From: Aspidapion aeneum
Lineage: Eukaryota > Arthropoda > Insecta > Coleoptera > Brentidae
NCBI GenBank assembly: GCA_963576565.1
Contig: OY755042.1
Span: 4,702,112-4,766,111, forward strand
Length of the DNA: 64,000 nucleotides
Direction: 5' to 3'
Positions within the stretch are counted from its first letter, which is position 1; every line of letters begins with the position of its first letter. The notes under the pieces are model-generated. The model ran no database searches, was not told the DNA's origin, and saw only the letters and a list, made by a program, of their open reading frames with translations. The position numbers and the translations under genes were made by a program. Below, piece by piece: positions 1-10,890 of this stretch.

Positions 1-10
1 AGCGAGCCGT

Positions 11-396
11 TTAGTGTTTAAGAACCGGTACCCATGTTCTGTTAATTTTAATAGTTTCTTCAGATCTGTTGAAGTTCTGCTGGTGTTTATGAATTTCGAT
101 TGCTTCTCTATAGAGTCTTGGATAGTATGAAGAGGAGGCGCAGAGAACTTGTGTGTCTTCGAATTTTATTCGGTGGTCTTCATTGTTTAGTGTGTGGTCT
201 GCAACTGCGGATTTTTCGTATGTCCGAGTCGACAGTTGGCTTTGTGTTCTTTGATTCTTGTGTTTACGGACCGTTTGGTTGTTCCGATGTAGACACTTCC
301 ACAGGTACAGGGAATGCGGTATACCCCCGAAGAACTTAGTGGGTTGAAGATCGTTTTCATGTTGTGTTTTCCCAGGATCGGACGTATTCTGATGCC
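11..396 (-). pseudogene. Penelope-like element, GIY-YIG endonuclease C-terminus (broken)
   Basis: On the minus strand this reads as the end of a Penelope-like retroelement protein. The segment GVYRIPC...VYIGTTKRSV...RIKEH is the GIY-YIG nuclease core, which in these elements follows the reverse transcriptase. It continues through a frame change into SAVADHTL, then an EDTQVLC...YYPRLYREAIEIHKH stretch, and ends at a TAA at 11-13 after WVPVLKH. The frame change lies near 215-222 and looks like a one-base indel, so this copy is dead. Upstream of about 396 similarity stops, so the reverse-transcriptase part is missing. Family knowledge: the GIY-YIG domain nicks target DNA for priming. Any terminal ribozyme of this copy would lie left of the window. 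Confidence 0.85.
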
Positions 397-962
397 ACGA
401 TACTAAAGATGGCCGCCAACTTATAATGTTTTGTTTTCAAAAAAATTCATATTTAATTTAATTTAAAAAAAATTTTGGTGACCTTGTTTTTTTTAGATTT
501 CTTACAAGTGCTTACGTTAAACTTATTTAGTTCTTTTTAATTAAACCTGTCTACAAATTAATCTAGATTTAAAATTTATTTTTGCAACATTCTTGATCAG
601 CTGGACGCCGTATATTTGGGCATTTGCTAAGTTCTTTAATCACAAAATCACCCCATATCTGCAGGTGAAATTGTGACAAAATTTCTAATAGTGCTAGAGG
701 TAGTTGAGTATGCAAAATATGAGGACCAGAGTTTGACAATGGATCCTCGCTGAGAATGGGTCACAGATTAACGATCCGAATGTTGCCAGGCCACAATGAC
801 TGAAAATGCATAAAAAATGTGTCAAAACTAACCTAAAAATAAAATTATTTTGGTTTTATAAATTTTAGCTGCAAAAACTCCCCAAACCCCCCAAAACCTG
901 AAATTTTTAGATTTATTTCAAATTGTAATTGACTTTGAAGCCTACAAAGAAATCTTGTAAAA
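397..962. repeat. AT-rich spacer with a dispersed repeat (about 660-905)
   Basis: No gene is seen. The part from about 660 to 905 recurs in inverted orientation at about 28695-28995 and partly at 57930-57995. All share a block around GAGTATGCAAAATATGAGGA; the first two also share a run of CCCCAAACCCCCC-like sequence. It is an unclassified dispersed repeat. Confidence 0.6.
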
Positions 963-2130
963 CCGGGATGCGTTTTACGTTTCCGTGCTGATTTCACGGC
1001 AGCGCTGTTTTGAAATAGACATGGAAATGTTGCAACATATTTGGTTACAAATGCGTGTTGATTTTAAGGCGCTGAGGCTCGAACAAGGCACGGATTTGTA
1101 TTGAATTACTCAGCGCAGGGGTTTACTTATTAGTGCACATTTGAAACTTAAATTGGATTCACGTTATTGATTGTTTATTTTAGTTTGATTTTGAGGTTAT
1201 ATGTTTGTTACTATGAAAATTATGGTGCAGTTTAAAAGTATACTTTTTACTAATATTACTATACGATTATATAAAGTATACTTTTTACTAATATTACTCA
1301 AACTTAAGAATTTCAATCTTAAGTTTGAAGAACACTCTTCCATTAACTATACCTGCAAAGTTCAGTGTTCATTGTCTTACACCGGCAACTACGACGACAG
1401 ATGTTGTTCTGTTATTAATAAATTTTAATGATTTAAATGATTTTCACTTGATTTCTAACCACATGAAAATAGAAAGTTTCAAAAACCTAACCTAACGAAA
1501 GCTAATCAATCAAATCTAACCGAAACGAACCAAAGCAAACTGAACCAATAATTTTTTTCAAAAAAAAAACTTTCCTGAGTCCCTACCCGGGATCCTAGAG
1601 GATGTGAATCCGAACCGAACCGATCCTAACTAAATCGAACCAAACCTAACCTAACCAAACTAAACTACAACACTATTCACACCCTCTAGGATCCCGGGAA
1701 AGAAGTCAGGAAAGTTTTTTTTTAATTGTTGGTTCAGTTTGCTTTGGTTCGGTTCGGTTCGGTTTGGTTCAATTCGGTTCGGCTTGGTTCAATTCGGTTC
1801 GGTTCGGTTCTGATTCACATCCTCTAGGATCCCGGGTAGGAAGTCAGAAAAGTTTTTTTTTGAAAAAAAATATTGGTTCAGTTTGCTTTGGTTCGGTTCG
1901 GTTAGATTTGATTGATTAGCTTTCGTTATGTTAGCGTTTTAACCTGACAGTTGAATACGCTTTTGTAATAGTTTAATGAGCGATGTTCTCTTACAGATCC
2001 GTGCTCATTACGAGATCAAAACTCTTAAAATCAACACGTATTTGAACCCAAATATATTGTAACATTTCCGTGTCTTTTTCAAAACCGCGCCGACGTGAAA
2101 TGAGCACAAAAACGTAAATACGCAACCGGG
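963..2130. mobile_element. Foldback element with a second foldback nested inside
   Basis: The outer arms (about 963-1107 and 1980-2127) are inverted copies; both contain a CGTGTTGATTTTAAG block and match over roughly 140 bp with mismatches. Inside, 1437-1945 is a second palindromic unit rich in GGTTCG/CGAACC words, with CCTAGAGG and CCCGGGATCC sites. It is related to the foldback elements at 8592 and 56871. No transposase frame is present; the small open frames here are by-products of repeats. Confidence 0.65.
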
Positions 2131-2744
2131 ATCCACGTACCCTGCTACCTTGCCTTATGTCTTTTTTGGTGGGGCATTTGGGGAACTGTTCTCGCCGTTA
2201 ATTATTTCTAAATCACTCATAAAAAGTATTATTTATATAATAGCCCACAAAACTGCTTAAAAATGTATTTAAATCAAACTAAACAAATAAGCATAACAAA
2301 CGTAAATATCCAAGGAATTTTTTAAGGTGTATCTAGTTAAAGACTAAATAAATTTTCGGGTTCTTTAAACCAACCTCCATCAAACGTAGAAATTATGTCT
2401 GCTGCTTGGTGCCAAAAATCGAGCCGCAAGTGCAATATTCCTGCATTACCGTACTACCGACACCCCTCAATAGATGGCATGACTGTGCTGTGGTTTCTCA
2501 CACTGAATTTGAATTTCACGTTCCACCAAATAATTAAAGTGCGTGCAAATAATTAAGCCAAGGCATTATTCATTGGATAAATGTGTACCTATCAATAACG
2601 TATACCTATTATTCCGATTTTGTGGGCGATTTATTGAGACAAACCTATCAAGTTTGCTGAAATACCGGACTTCCCTGCCAACTTGATAAGAAAACCAAAC
2701 AGGTGGCAACCCTGTCTTCGGGCATTAAAATAATATCTCACTTG
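2131..2744. other. No feature recognised
   Basis: AT-rich sequence without an open frame of note. A GGCAACCCTG end at about 2705-2716 resembles a hAT-type terminus, but no partner terminus was found nearby. Confidence 0.5.
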
Positions 2745-3060
2745 TACTTCAAGAATATTTTATTATACTTGAAGTACTTTTAATGTACTTGAAGTACTTT
2801 CATTGTACTTGAAGTACTACAAATGTACTTGGTACTTCGAATGTACTTGAAGTACTTCGAATGTACTTGAAGTACTTTTAATGTACTTGAAGTACTTTTA
2901 ATGTACTTGAAGTACTTTAATTGACAAAATCTAGTACATGTATAAAAGTACTTCAAGGAACAAGTACAATTACCAGATTGTAGATGTACTTCAAGTAGAG
3001 TACTTGAAGTACAATTTGAAGTATTGTACTTGAAGTACCTGACAAGACAACTCTGGACTA
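2745..3060. repeat. Satellite of self-complementary TACTTGAAGTAC units
   Basis: About a dozen repeats of the 12-bp palindrome GTACTTGAAGTAC with 8-11 bp spacers, regular between 2760 and 2930 and degraded to about 3035. Because each unit is itself a palindrome, the array reads almost alike on both strands. The open frame across 2780-3121 (-) is an artefact of this periodicity. Confidence 0.85.
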
Positions 3061-3309
3061 ATTTGCCCGAATATACGAGTATTATTTTTATTTTACAGAA
3101 AAGAAATGGGGCAGGTTTCAATGCTGTTTAAATTTAATCATGCTCGTAAGCTGTCATAATTATTATAAACTGGTGCAAAACGTCTGGGTAAAAATCTCTC
3201 GGTCATTAGCGGCATTTGGATTTACGTATATTAAAAGGTGAAAATATGAGAAACAAACACTCACCAGTGCTTATGAGAAAAGTTTTAAGGAATACGTTTA
3301 TCTATATAA

Positions 3310-4325
3310 TACTGCCCTGCTAAGCAAGAAGGTCGTATCTTACAATTTTGCCGAAAATAAATTTTTTTCCAGTTAAAGTATTTCTGCGTCATTTTACACC
3401 TATCGTACTAGAAATAAATGTCGTAAGATGAAAATTAGGTGTATACATGAGCTTATAAAATATGTTATATCTGCCAAATTGCCAGAGAAAAAACTCTATT
3501 TTTTATAAAAACCTGTTTTTCTCATGAGCATGAAGTTAGCGAAGCACCCATCGCAGATCGAATCGTAACTAGGTGGATAATTTTCCGTTAATTAGTCGTG
3601 AATTAGTTGTGGAAAAATTAATTTTGTCTCTCTTATTTTTGACCGTTTTTTTAGTGCTTCGCTTAATTCATATAAAGTTAGAGAGGCACCCAAAAAACAC
3701 TCAAAACTAAACACGACAAAATTAATTTTTCCACAACTAATTAACGACTAATTAGCGGCAAATTATCCATCATATTCGATTTCGCTACGTCATGTCTAAA
3801 GCCATTTTTACGAAGGTGCTTCGCTAACTTCATATGAAGTTAGCGAAGCACCCAAAAAAAGGGTAAAAAATAAGAGCGACAAAATTAATTTTTCCACAAC
3901 TAATTCACGACTAATTCGCGGCAAATTATCCACCATATTCGATTTTGATAAAGGCCATTTTTACGAGGGTACTTTGCTAACTTCATATGAAGTTAGCGAA
4001 GCACCCTCAAAAACGGTCAAAAATAAGAGCGACAAAATTAATTTTTCCACAACTAATTCACGACTAATTAACGGCAAATTATCCACCTAGTAGCGATTCG
4101 ATTTGCGATGGGTGCCAAAATATGAAATTAGCGAAGCACCCAAAAAAAGGGTCAAAAATAAGAGCGACAAAATTAATTTTTCCACAACTAATTCACGACT
4201 AATTAGCGGCAAATTATCCACCTAGTCACGATTCGATCTGCGATGGTGCTTCGCTAACTTCATGCTCATGTTTTCTCAGATAAACAAAATATGCAAATAC
4301 GACCTTCTTGCTTAGCACGGCAGAA
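3310..4325. mobile_element. Inverted-repeat element with an internal tandem array
   Basis: Outer arms with the block GCTAAGCAAGAAGGTCGTAT lie near 3320 and, inverted, near 4300. Inside, a unit of about 150-180 bp (GAAGTTAGCGAAGCACCC, then TTTTTCCACAACTAATTCAC, then GCGGCAAATTATCCACC) occurs about five times, the first copy being inverted. No coding frame was seen. It is a non-autonomous foldback with arms built from subrepeats. Confidence 0.75.
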
Positions 4326-4832
4326 TATCGAATATACAGGGTGTTTTTAGCTCATGTTGGTACATACCTACATCAACCTATAGCTACTACACTATTACAC
4401 GGAAAAAATTTTTGTCGACAATGAAAGCACGTTCTTTTGTTTTACCTTAAAATTGAATTATAATATTTCTTTTTAGTTCAACGCAGCGTTTAATCTTGAA
4501 ATGAGACTTTATTTTTCTTCTTTAATTGTTTTGTTTCAGTATACTCCATTTTGTAACAAAGCAAACTGTCTTCGTATAAGTCATTCAGAAATTTTGCTTA
4601 ATTTTATTTAAAATAAAACATAAATTAGATTTTATCGAAGCTACGGCACTCTATCTACCTTTAAGAGAAATAAAATCTTGAAAATTGGGTCTACCCAAAA
4701 CAACCCAATCACAACAAAAAATATGCCGCGCGTTGAACCAAAACAACCCAAGGCATTTGTCTTGAAGTAAGAAAACAAAACTCCTGTTGAAATAAAATTT
4801 CGGACTTCCATTGTCTTTATTTATTTTTATTT
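4326..4832. other. No feature recognised
   Basis: AT-rich, no convincing open frame or repeat relation to the rest of the window. Confidence 0.4.
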
Positions 4833-4885
4833 TAAAACACGACGTTTCGGTTAGTAAGTATCTCTAACCGTTATCAAGTGTAAAC
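4833..4885 (-). ncRNA. Decayed hammerhead-like motif of a Penelope-like element
   Basis: On the minus strand TTGATAAC is followed by a stem GGTTAG/CTAACC and then GAAACGTCG. The layout (core, stem II, GAAAC, GTC) matches a hammerhead, but the core is TTGATAA instead of CTGANGA, so it is probably inactive. It lies just downstream of a GIY-YIG fragment on the same strand, the position expected for the ribozyme of a Penelope-like element. Confidence 0.45.
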
Positions 4886-4893
4886 TAAACAAT

Positions 4894-5125
4894 CTAGTCT
4901 CTAGGTGACGGCCCGCCCCCTTTTTTAATCCTAAGACGCCTGTTTTCTTTAAGGAGTGGTTTCCATATGTTTGGTATGTCCGTGCTTGGTTGACTGAAAA
5001 CTTCTTTATTCTGCATTATAAACGCAGCTTCAATAAACTTTCGTTTTCGCCAATGCGACTCCTTATATAAAACTTTAGCTTCTGACCACTGAATCCTGTG
5101 ATCATTTGACTAAACCGACGTAGTA
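4894..5125 (-). pseudogene. Penelope-like element protein C-terminus fragment
   Basis: The minus-strand frame reads HRIQWSEAKVLYKESHWRKR, then KFIEAAFIMQNKEVFSQ, an IPNIWKPLL segment, and stops at TAG (4894-4896). The pattern of IxWxxAKxL, a basic stretch and E-A-x-x-I is typical of the region after the GIY-YIG nuclease in insect Penelope-like elements. A stop codon lies just upstream in frame, so only this end survives. The ribozyme relic at 4833-4885 belongs to the same copy. Confidence 0.7.
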
Positions 5126-5343
5126 GTAGTAGGTACCATATCATGAATCATCTGTAAACAGAGCTCCTAATTCTTAGCAGCAATTGCATAATATTAGGTA
5201 GGTACCGTAGTAAAGTTTCCTTTTTGATATTTTTGCTTTCTACTATACTATTTTATAAGATTGCCTTCTACTTAAATTGGTTTAGATCTCTAAACTGTCA
5301 CAATTATATATTCCAAGATCAACTTTCCTATAGATATTTAAAT

Positions 5344-5750
5344 ATTTTTATTTTTGACAATTTAAAAATAACCCCACTTTGATGATTTTATTTTTATCGC
5401 CAACACGAACACGAAAATAGGTAAATGTGTTACATTGAATTACACTCTTGTCCTAATGCGCTCGCTGACCCTCGCAACACAAAACCAGTGGCGTAGCCAG
5501 CAGTGGCCCGGGTCCCGTAAAGGCCCAGTAAAAATTTCAGAAAAGAATATGGCACTGGGCCCATTATTCCTGGCGCCCATCAGATGTTGTTCATATTATA
5601 ATATGCTATTCTCCTCTTTTAAACAGGCATTTTTTGTAAACGACATTTTTTTGTGAGCCTTCTGAGTAAACCAGAAATCGACTTCAAAGTATTAACATTT
5701 TTGATATATAGATCAGTGCCATATATGGTGAACTTAACGCTTCTGTATAT
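5344..5750 (+). repeat. Dispersed repeat, copy 1 (direct copy at 6559)
   Basis: About 400 bp nearly identical to 6559-6971, including GTGGCGTAGCCAGC and ATGGCACTGGGCCCATTATT. Shorter inverted pieces occur at about 9595-9680 and 11600-11680. The wording GTGGCGTAGCCA is common at transposon ends, but no boundaries could be set. Confidence 0.75.
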
Positions 5751-5752
5751 TT

Positions 5753-6240
5753 AGGGTTACCAGATGAAAACGTCTCTAACCAGGACCAGCCGTCAAGAAA
5801 ATCCGGACAAAATCCGGACGTCAAAATTTTTTCGATGCCACACACAAAAAATCAACTTTTTTTTATTGAAACAATAACTAATAAATAACATAATATACCT
5901 ACTATATTATAGGTACTTTTCACTGCTTTGTATTTTATTCAACAGCGTTGAATTTTTAGGCAGAAGTACAAAATCGTAAAATTCTGAGCAGCTCATATTT
6001 CTTAAATTGTATGAAGTCATGAGTATTCCTTTTACAGAAGATAAAAGCAGCCTATTTCTTTCTTTGGTCCACTGGGTAGAAATACTTGCATTAAAATATT
6101 TTGCCCATTTTTCGTGGGTAGGCAGATTGTGGTCATCAGAAGTAAAATTGTCTGATATGTACTTTTTTAGATTACAAACTTCATCAAAAAAATTGTGTGT
6201 GCTTAGACCACACGGCAGAAGTGTAAACTTCAACAAGGCG
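5753..6240 (-). pseudogene. hAT-family transposase C-terminal fragment
   Basis: The minus-strand open frame ending at 5907 carries WTKERNRLLLSSVKGILMTS and CSEFYDFVLLP. This resembles the C-terminal dimerisation region of hAT transposases, where an ERNRL motif precedes a helix and a 'C-S-E-F-Y' motif. A terminus resembling AGGGTTACCAGA lies about 150 bp further on at 5754, close to the CAGGGTTGYCAGA ends of the element at 23518. The first residues of the frame (6187-6240) come from another repeat, also found at 52939. The catalytic part is missing. Confidence 0.6.
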
Positions 6241-6558
6241 AAAACATAACGTTTTACCTTACGTCTTGCCTGTCAGTCAAAAGGGTCAAGTATGACGGTT
6301 GAAAGACTAGCGTAGACACTTGATAGTTTTAACGTACGTTTTTAGATCAGTTTTTGATACAAAACGATGGTTTTATTCGAAGTTCTATAGGCGGTCTTCC
6401 GTCTTAAATCAGTTCAAGTAAAACGTCCGTTTTTCCGTCTACACACAAAGTTTTACTTGATGCGTTTTGACTGAACAGGCAAGATGTAAAGTAAAACGTT
6501 ATGTGAAGACCCCGCTTAAAGGAGAATTCACACTGCTAAATTTATCGACGATTATTGT

Positions 6559-6971
6559 TTAAATATTTTTATTTTTGACAATTTAAAAATAACCCCACTT
6601 TGATGATTTTATTTTTATCGCCGATACGAACACGAAAATAGGTAAATGTGTTACATCGAATTACACTCTTGTCCTAGTGCGCTTGCTGACCCTCGCAACA
6701 CAAAACCAGTGGCGTAGCCAGCTGGGGCCAGGGTCCCGTAGAGGCCCAGTAAGAATTTCAGAAAAGAATATGGCACTGGGCCCATTATTCCTGGCGCCCA
6801 TCAGATGTTGCTCATATTATAATATGCTATTCTCCTCTTTTAACCAGGCATTTTTTGTAAATGACATTTTTTTGTGAGCCTTCTGAGGAAACCAGAAATC
6901 GGCTTCAAAGTATTAACATTTTTGATATATAGATCAGTGCCATATATGGTGAACTTAACGCTTCTGTATAT
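6559..6971 (+). repeat. Dispersed repeat, copy 2
   Basis: Direct copy of 5344-5750, about 95% alike by eye. The two copies flank the hAT fragment, so this part of the region may have been duplicated together. Confidence 0.75.
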
Positions 6972-7099
6972 TTCTCTAACCTTTTTCTGACAAATTGTCA
7001 AGTTTTTGATAGATCTACAAAGAAACATCCTACAACTTTTAACACGTGCATTTAGAATGCAATCTAAGTAATAGTGCAAAGAACCGGGAAGATTAGTTT

Positions 7100-7840
7100 G
7101 ACAGTCAGATGGGTCAGACGGATTTTAAAAGTATTTTTTTATACGACTGTCTTGTAAAAGGGGGTTTTGCACACGGAGAACACGATCTGAAAATGGCATT
7201 TTGCGCACGCTGTGTGCAAAACGTTTTGCACACGCTTATGTCATTTTTGCGCGCGCCTATGTCATTTCTGCATACGGGTCTCCCGTCATTGTGATTTTTG
7301 TTGTTGTCACCCATCAATATAAGTTGGCTTAGTTCCGTACCAACCGTCACTGCTCGTATGTTTTGTTGATTAGATACGTCAAAAAATTGTTGAATTTTTA
7401 AAGTTTTGTTGTAAAAATGTCGGAAATAAAAACAAGTTAAATTAAAATTTGATTTTTCTTTCTTTATTAGCAGTCGTATAAAAAATATTGTAAAAAACTC
7501 GTTTGAAAACCTCTTTGCACACTCCCTCAACTTGTAGACCTCGCCTTCGGCTCGGTCTACCAAACTGTCTCGATCGTGTGCAAAGAGTCGTTTTCAAACT
7601 TTGTTGTTTAAATAACTATTAACCAATTATGGATTTGCATAAACACCAAACGAAAAATAATTGACATAACTGAAGTTCGACAAACATTCCACTTTTGTAA
7701 AGATTCCATGATACATATACATGATTATTTATATGTGTCTTTATTGGATAGTCATAAAATGTGGACAGGACATTTACTACAGTAAACAAACCAATGGCGG
7801 ATAACGATAAAATGCACGCAATAGTGCGAATTTATGGATC
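7100..7840. other. No gene; G+C-richer patch with GCACACG words
   Basis: A 149-residue open frame (7114-7563, -) shows no domain, no codon-like composition and runs through repeated GCACACG/GTGTGC words. I do not regard it as a gene. Confidence 0.4.
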
Positions 7841-8475
7841 GTTCATACTCGTCTTTTGTCTAGTCTTTTGTCTTGGTTTAGTCATATGTCTTATCATAAG
7901 AAAGTTAAAACCACTGTTTCTTATGGGAGTGTTCATACAATGTTTTTGCTTTTGTTTTTGATTAGTCTTTGTCTTAAGAGTTGCCAACTTTCAATCCTTA
8001 GGACAACGACTAAGACGAGTGACAGACATCAGCTGATATTTGTTGTTTTTTTTACAGGGCGTCCGAAGAGCGCAAGCGCGCGGCCGAAATTTTGAATTTA
8101 CCGCCATTAATCATGTTTTTAATAGAAAATCTCAACCTAACCTCAAAATTTTATTTGTTTTTTTTTTCTTTTTCGCTTTTGTTCTTTCGTGTCTGTGTTT
8201 CGTGCACAGATTAGGTTAAATAAGATTGTTTTGTGTAGAAAATGACGTTTGAAGAGGGTCTTTTTATTGAAATTGATTTTTTTTTTCAGTGGGTTATGAC
8301 TAAGACTAATCAAAAACAAAAGACGAGTATGAACAGCCGATTTTGTTTAAGACAGCTAAGACTAATCAAAGGACGAAAACTAATCAAAAACAAAAGACTA
8401 AGACGAGTATGAACAATACTTTAGTCAAAAGACCAAACGAAAAACAGTTTATGGGGGAATCCTCAAGAGGGTAAG
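7840..8475. repeat. Imperfect inverted repeat of CTTTTGTCTTAG-type words
   Basis: The left side has GTTCATACTCGTCTTTTGTC and GTTTTTGATTAGTC; the right side holds their inverted forms (8296-8332 and 8379-8414). It is a low-complexity foldback, with no credible open frame. Confidence 0.5.
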
Positions 8476-8480
8476 GGAAT

Positions 8481-8530
8481 CTTGTAGATACCGGTGTTTC
8501 GTCCTTATTGGGACTCATCAGTACGTAAAA
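8481..8530 (-). ncRNA. Hammerhead ribozyme (type I, Penelope-like)
   Basis: The minus strand reads core CTGATGA, stem II GTCC-loop-GGAC, GAA, then a short helix III beginning with A and closing at U, and C as the cleavage base (8487). All core positions match the hammerhead consensus CUGANGA...GAAA...UH. Helix III has one mismatch (C against A). Helix I is only three pairs (GTA/TAC), so activity is doubtful. Known biology: such ribozymes with tiny helix III sit in the terminal repeats of Penelope-like elements. No protein remnant adjoins this copy. Confidence 0.75.
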
Positions 8531-8591
8531 GAAGACATAAAATGTGAACTATTATTGAACCACACAAACTGTTCAATTACAGCACCAATCT

Positions 8592-9259
8592 ACAAGACGC
8601 TAGCGCTACCAAGTCCACTTCCAATCCCTGGCTTTGCATGCGTAGATCTACCAATATTATTTACCTCATGTATTAGAATCGATGTACAGGGTGATTTTCA
8701 CTTGAATGATTCTAACCACATGAAAATAGAAAGTTTCAAAAACCTAACCTAACGAAACCTAATCAGATCTAACCGAACCGAACCAAAGCAAACTAAACCA
8801 ATATTTTTTTTCAAAAAAAAAAACTTTCCTGACTTCCTACCTGGGATGCTAGAGGATGTGAATCCGAACCGGACCGTACCGAACCGAACCTATCTAAACC
8901 TAACCCTACCCAACTAAACCTAATTAGCAGTACGTGTTGTAGTTTAGTTTGGTTAGGTTAGGTTTGGTTCAGTTTAGTTAGGTTCGGTTCGGATTCACAT
9001 CCTCTAGGATCCCGTGCAGGAAGTCAGGAAAGTTTTTTTTTGAAAAAAATTATTGGTTCAGTTTCCTTCGGTTCGGTTAGATTTGATTAGGTTTTGTTAG
9101 GTTAGGTTTTTGAAACTTTCTATTTTCATGTGGTTAGAATCATTCAAGTGAAAATCACCCTGTATGCATCTATTCTAAGACATGAGGTAAATAATATTGG
9201 TAGATCTGCGCTTGCGAAGCCAGGGATTGAAAGTGGACTTGGTAGCGCTAGCGTCTTGT
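8592..9259. mobile_element. Foldback element with perfect 9-bp target duplication, copy 1
   Basis: A 668-bp near-complete palindrome. The ends ACAAGACGCTAGCGCTACC are inverted copies, and the arms (each over 300 bp) contain TTCACTTGAATGATTCTAAC, clusters of CGAACC/CCTAACC words and a CCTAGAGGATG site. The 9-bp sequence CACCAATCT occurs immediately on both sides (8583-8591, 9260-9268). Long arms made of short subrepeats plus a 9-bp duplication resemble Drosophila FB-type elements. No transposase is encoded. Confidence 0.85.
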
Positions 9260-9269
9260 CACCAATCTC

Positions 9270-10730
9270 GGTAGCTTACGTTTGGAAGCAAAATTTTGAC
9301 GTCCTTATACGGAGGCAAATATAATCAGTCCCAACAAATATCTCAAGCTCAGGAATATAAAATTAATTAAATGAGATTATTACGTTAAGTATAACATAAC
9401 CTAGTCTTAAAACAATTTACCATTTTTTGTCTTTTTCAAACACAATGGCAATTCACGTCGTTTTGCTGTAACGCACTGTAATTTTTATAATAAATCAAAT
9501 TGTCAAAAATATATTCTGGAAGTTTAAGGGCACTTACTGACGCATTATTTAACATAAACAATGACCTTACGGTAAAAACCACTGATGTGTATATTAAAAA
9601 GTTAATACTTTGAAGCCGATTTCTGGTTTACTCAAAAGGCTCACAAAAAAATGTCGTTTACAAAAAATGCTGGTTTAAGGGGGCAAACTTCGTCCGAAAA
9701 CTTAACATTTGACAACACTGATATCGCGTTTTTTGCCCAAATCTTTGTTCTAATAGAAATAGAAAACGAGAAAGCGGAACGAGTCGAAATTTTGAGGGGT
9801 AGTTTTTTAAAGCATTTTTAACAACCGTATCTTAGCAGTTTTTCGCGAAATCATTTTATTCAAAAAATATAAAAAAATTTATGGCTAAAACACAACAGAT
9901 ATTTCAAAACAATGTTTTGCATTTCAGTAGCCTAATTGTGTTATAGAAAACTGTAGCGAAATTGTTTCGATTTTTGTATTTTTTGGAAATGTACAAAAGA
10001 AAATCAAAAATCTAACAAGATACGTTTGAAGATTTTAAAAAAATCTTGCATATGAACAGAAATAATATTTCAACTAGTTTTTTATAGAAGAGATCTATTA
10101 GGATTTACAAAAGCGTGCTCAATTTTATATTTGATGCAGGACACCAAATCAGACAAGAGCCATCAACCTCTTGACTGAAGCGCCACCCCCCATATACCGA
10201 GGGGCAAGTCAATTCGATTGAGAAAATTTAACTAAGATCACGTGACCCGGATTTTCACATTTTCAGATATTTTGAAAAAATAAAATATCGTTTAATATAA
10301 GTTATTATAAGTATGTATTTAAAGACATACAATTTTTTCTATTTACAAAACGTTTTTTTAAGGGCTGACCATAGCGTAACAAACAAAATCACGGGATTAC
10401 GAACCAATTTATAAGATAGTTTTTGATAATTAGTATATTGCTCAGTTAACAGAAGCTTGTGCTTAACTTCGCTGAGTTGAAAATAAAGCCCTTTTCATTT
10501 ATTTATTTATTTATTACATAACAAGAGAAGAAAGTGACAAATTTCACACGAGCGTGAGAAAGTTACTTTCTGTCGAGTTATGGACGCTATTTTTCCTACG
10601 AACACTGTTGAACTAAACTAATTTTTGTAAAAATTGGTGTTTAATTTTGCGTAATTCAAATGAAACTGCTTTTCCGCACGTGTGGGAAAATAGTTTGCAA
10701 CACATGTGCGAAAAAGTATTGTGACAGTTA
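9270..10730. other. Gene-free stretch
   Basis: Contains an inverted piece of the 5344/6559 repeat at about 9595-9680 and otherwise AT-rich sequence. No coding frame or RNA gene recognised. Confidence 0.45.
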
Positions 10731-10731
10731 A

Positions 10732-10814
10732 ACACTTTCCATACATGTGCCGAAGTACTGAAAGTACTTGTAACACAAGTACTTTCAGTACTTCGGCACA
10801 TGTATGGAAAGTGT
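10732..10814. repeat. Perfect 40-bp inverted repeat with 3-nt loop
   Basis: Positions 10732-10771 are the exact reverse complement of 10775-10814, with AAC between. The arm contains AGTACTGAAAGTACTTGT. It would extrude as a very stable hairpin. Flanking words (CACATGTGCG, CACACGTGTGGG) extend a weaker symmetry outward. Confidence 0.9.
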
Positions 10815-10890
10815 GCGAAAAAATTTCTGCACACGGATGAAATTTAATGTTTTCTGAGGATGCGAACCTTGTAAAATCCAACATTTTCAT

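Noticed and set aside
2780..3121. 113-codon minus-strand frame with repeated LEVLQVH-like peptide
   Set aside because: Direct translation of the TACTTGAAGTAC satellite.
7114..7563. 149-codon minus-strand open frame
   Set aside because: No domain, Lys/Phe/Asn-rich AT-driven composition, and it crosses a patch of repeated GCACACG words.
8040..8100. Acceptor-like TTTTTTTTACAG followed by a G+C-rich stretch (GCGTCCGAAGAGCGCAAGCG)
   Set aside because: No donor, no phase partner and no recognisable domain. It lies inside an inverted-repeat region, so an isolated exon cannot be supported.
8740..9120. CCTAACC/GGTTAGG words suggesting interstitial insect telomere repeats (TTAGG)
   Set aside because: Only two or three consecutive, degenerate units among GGTTCG words; better explained as subrepeats of foldback arms.
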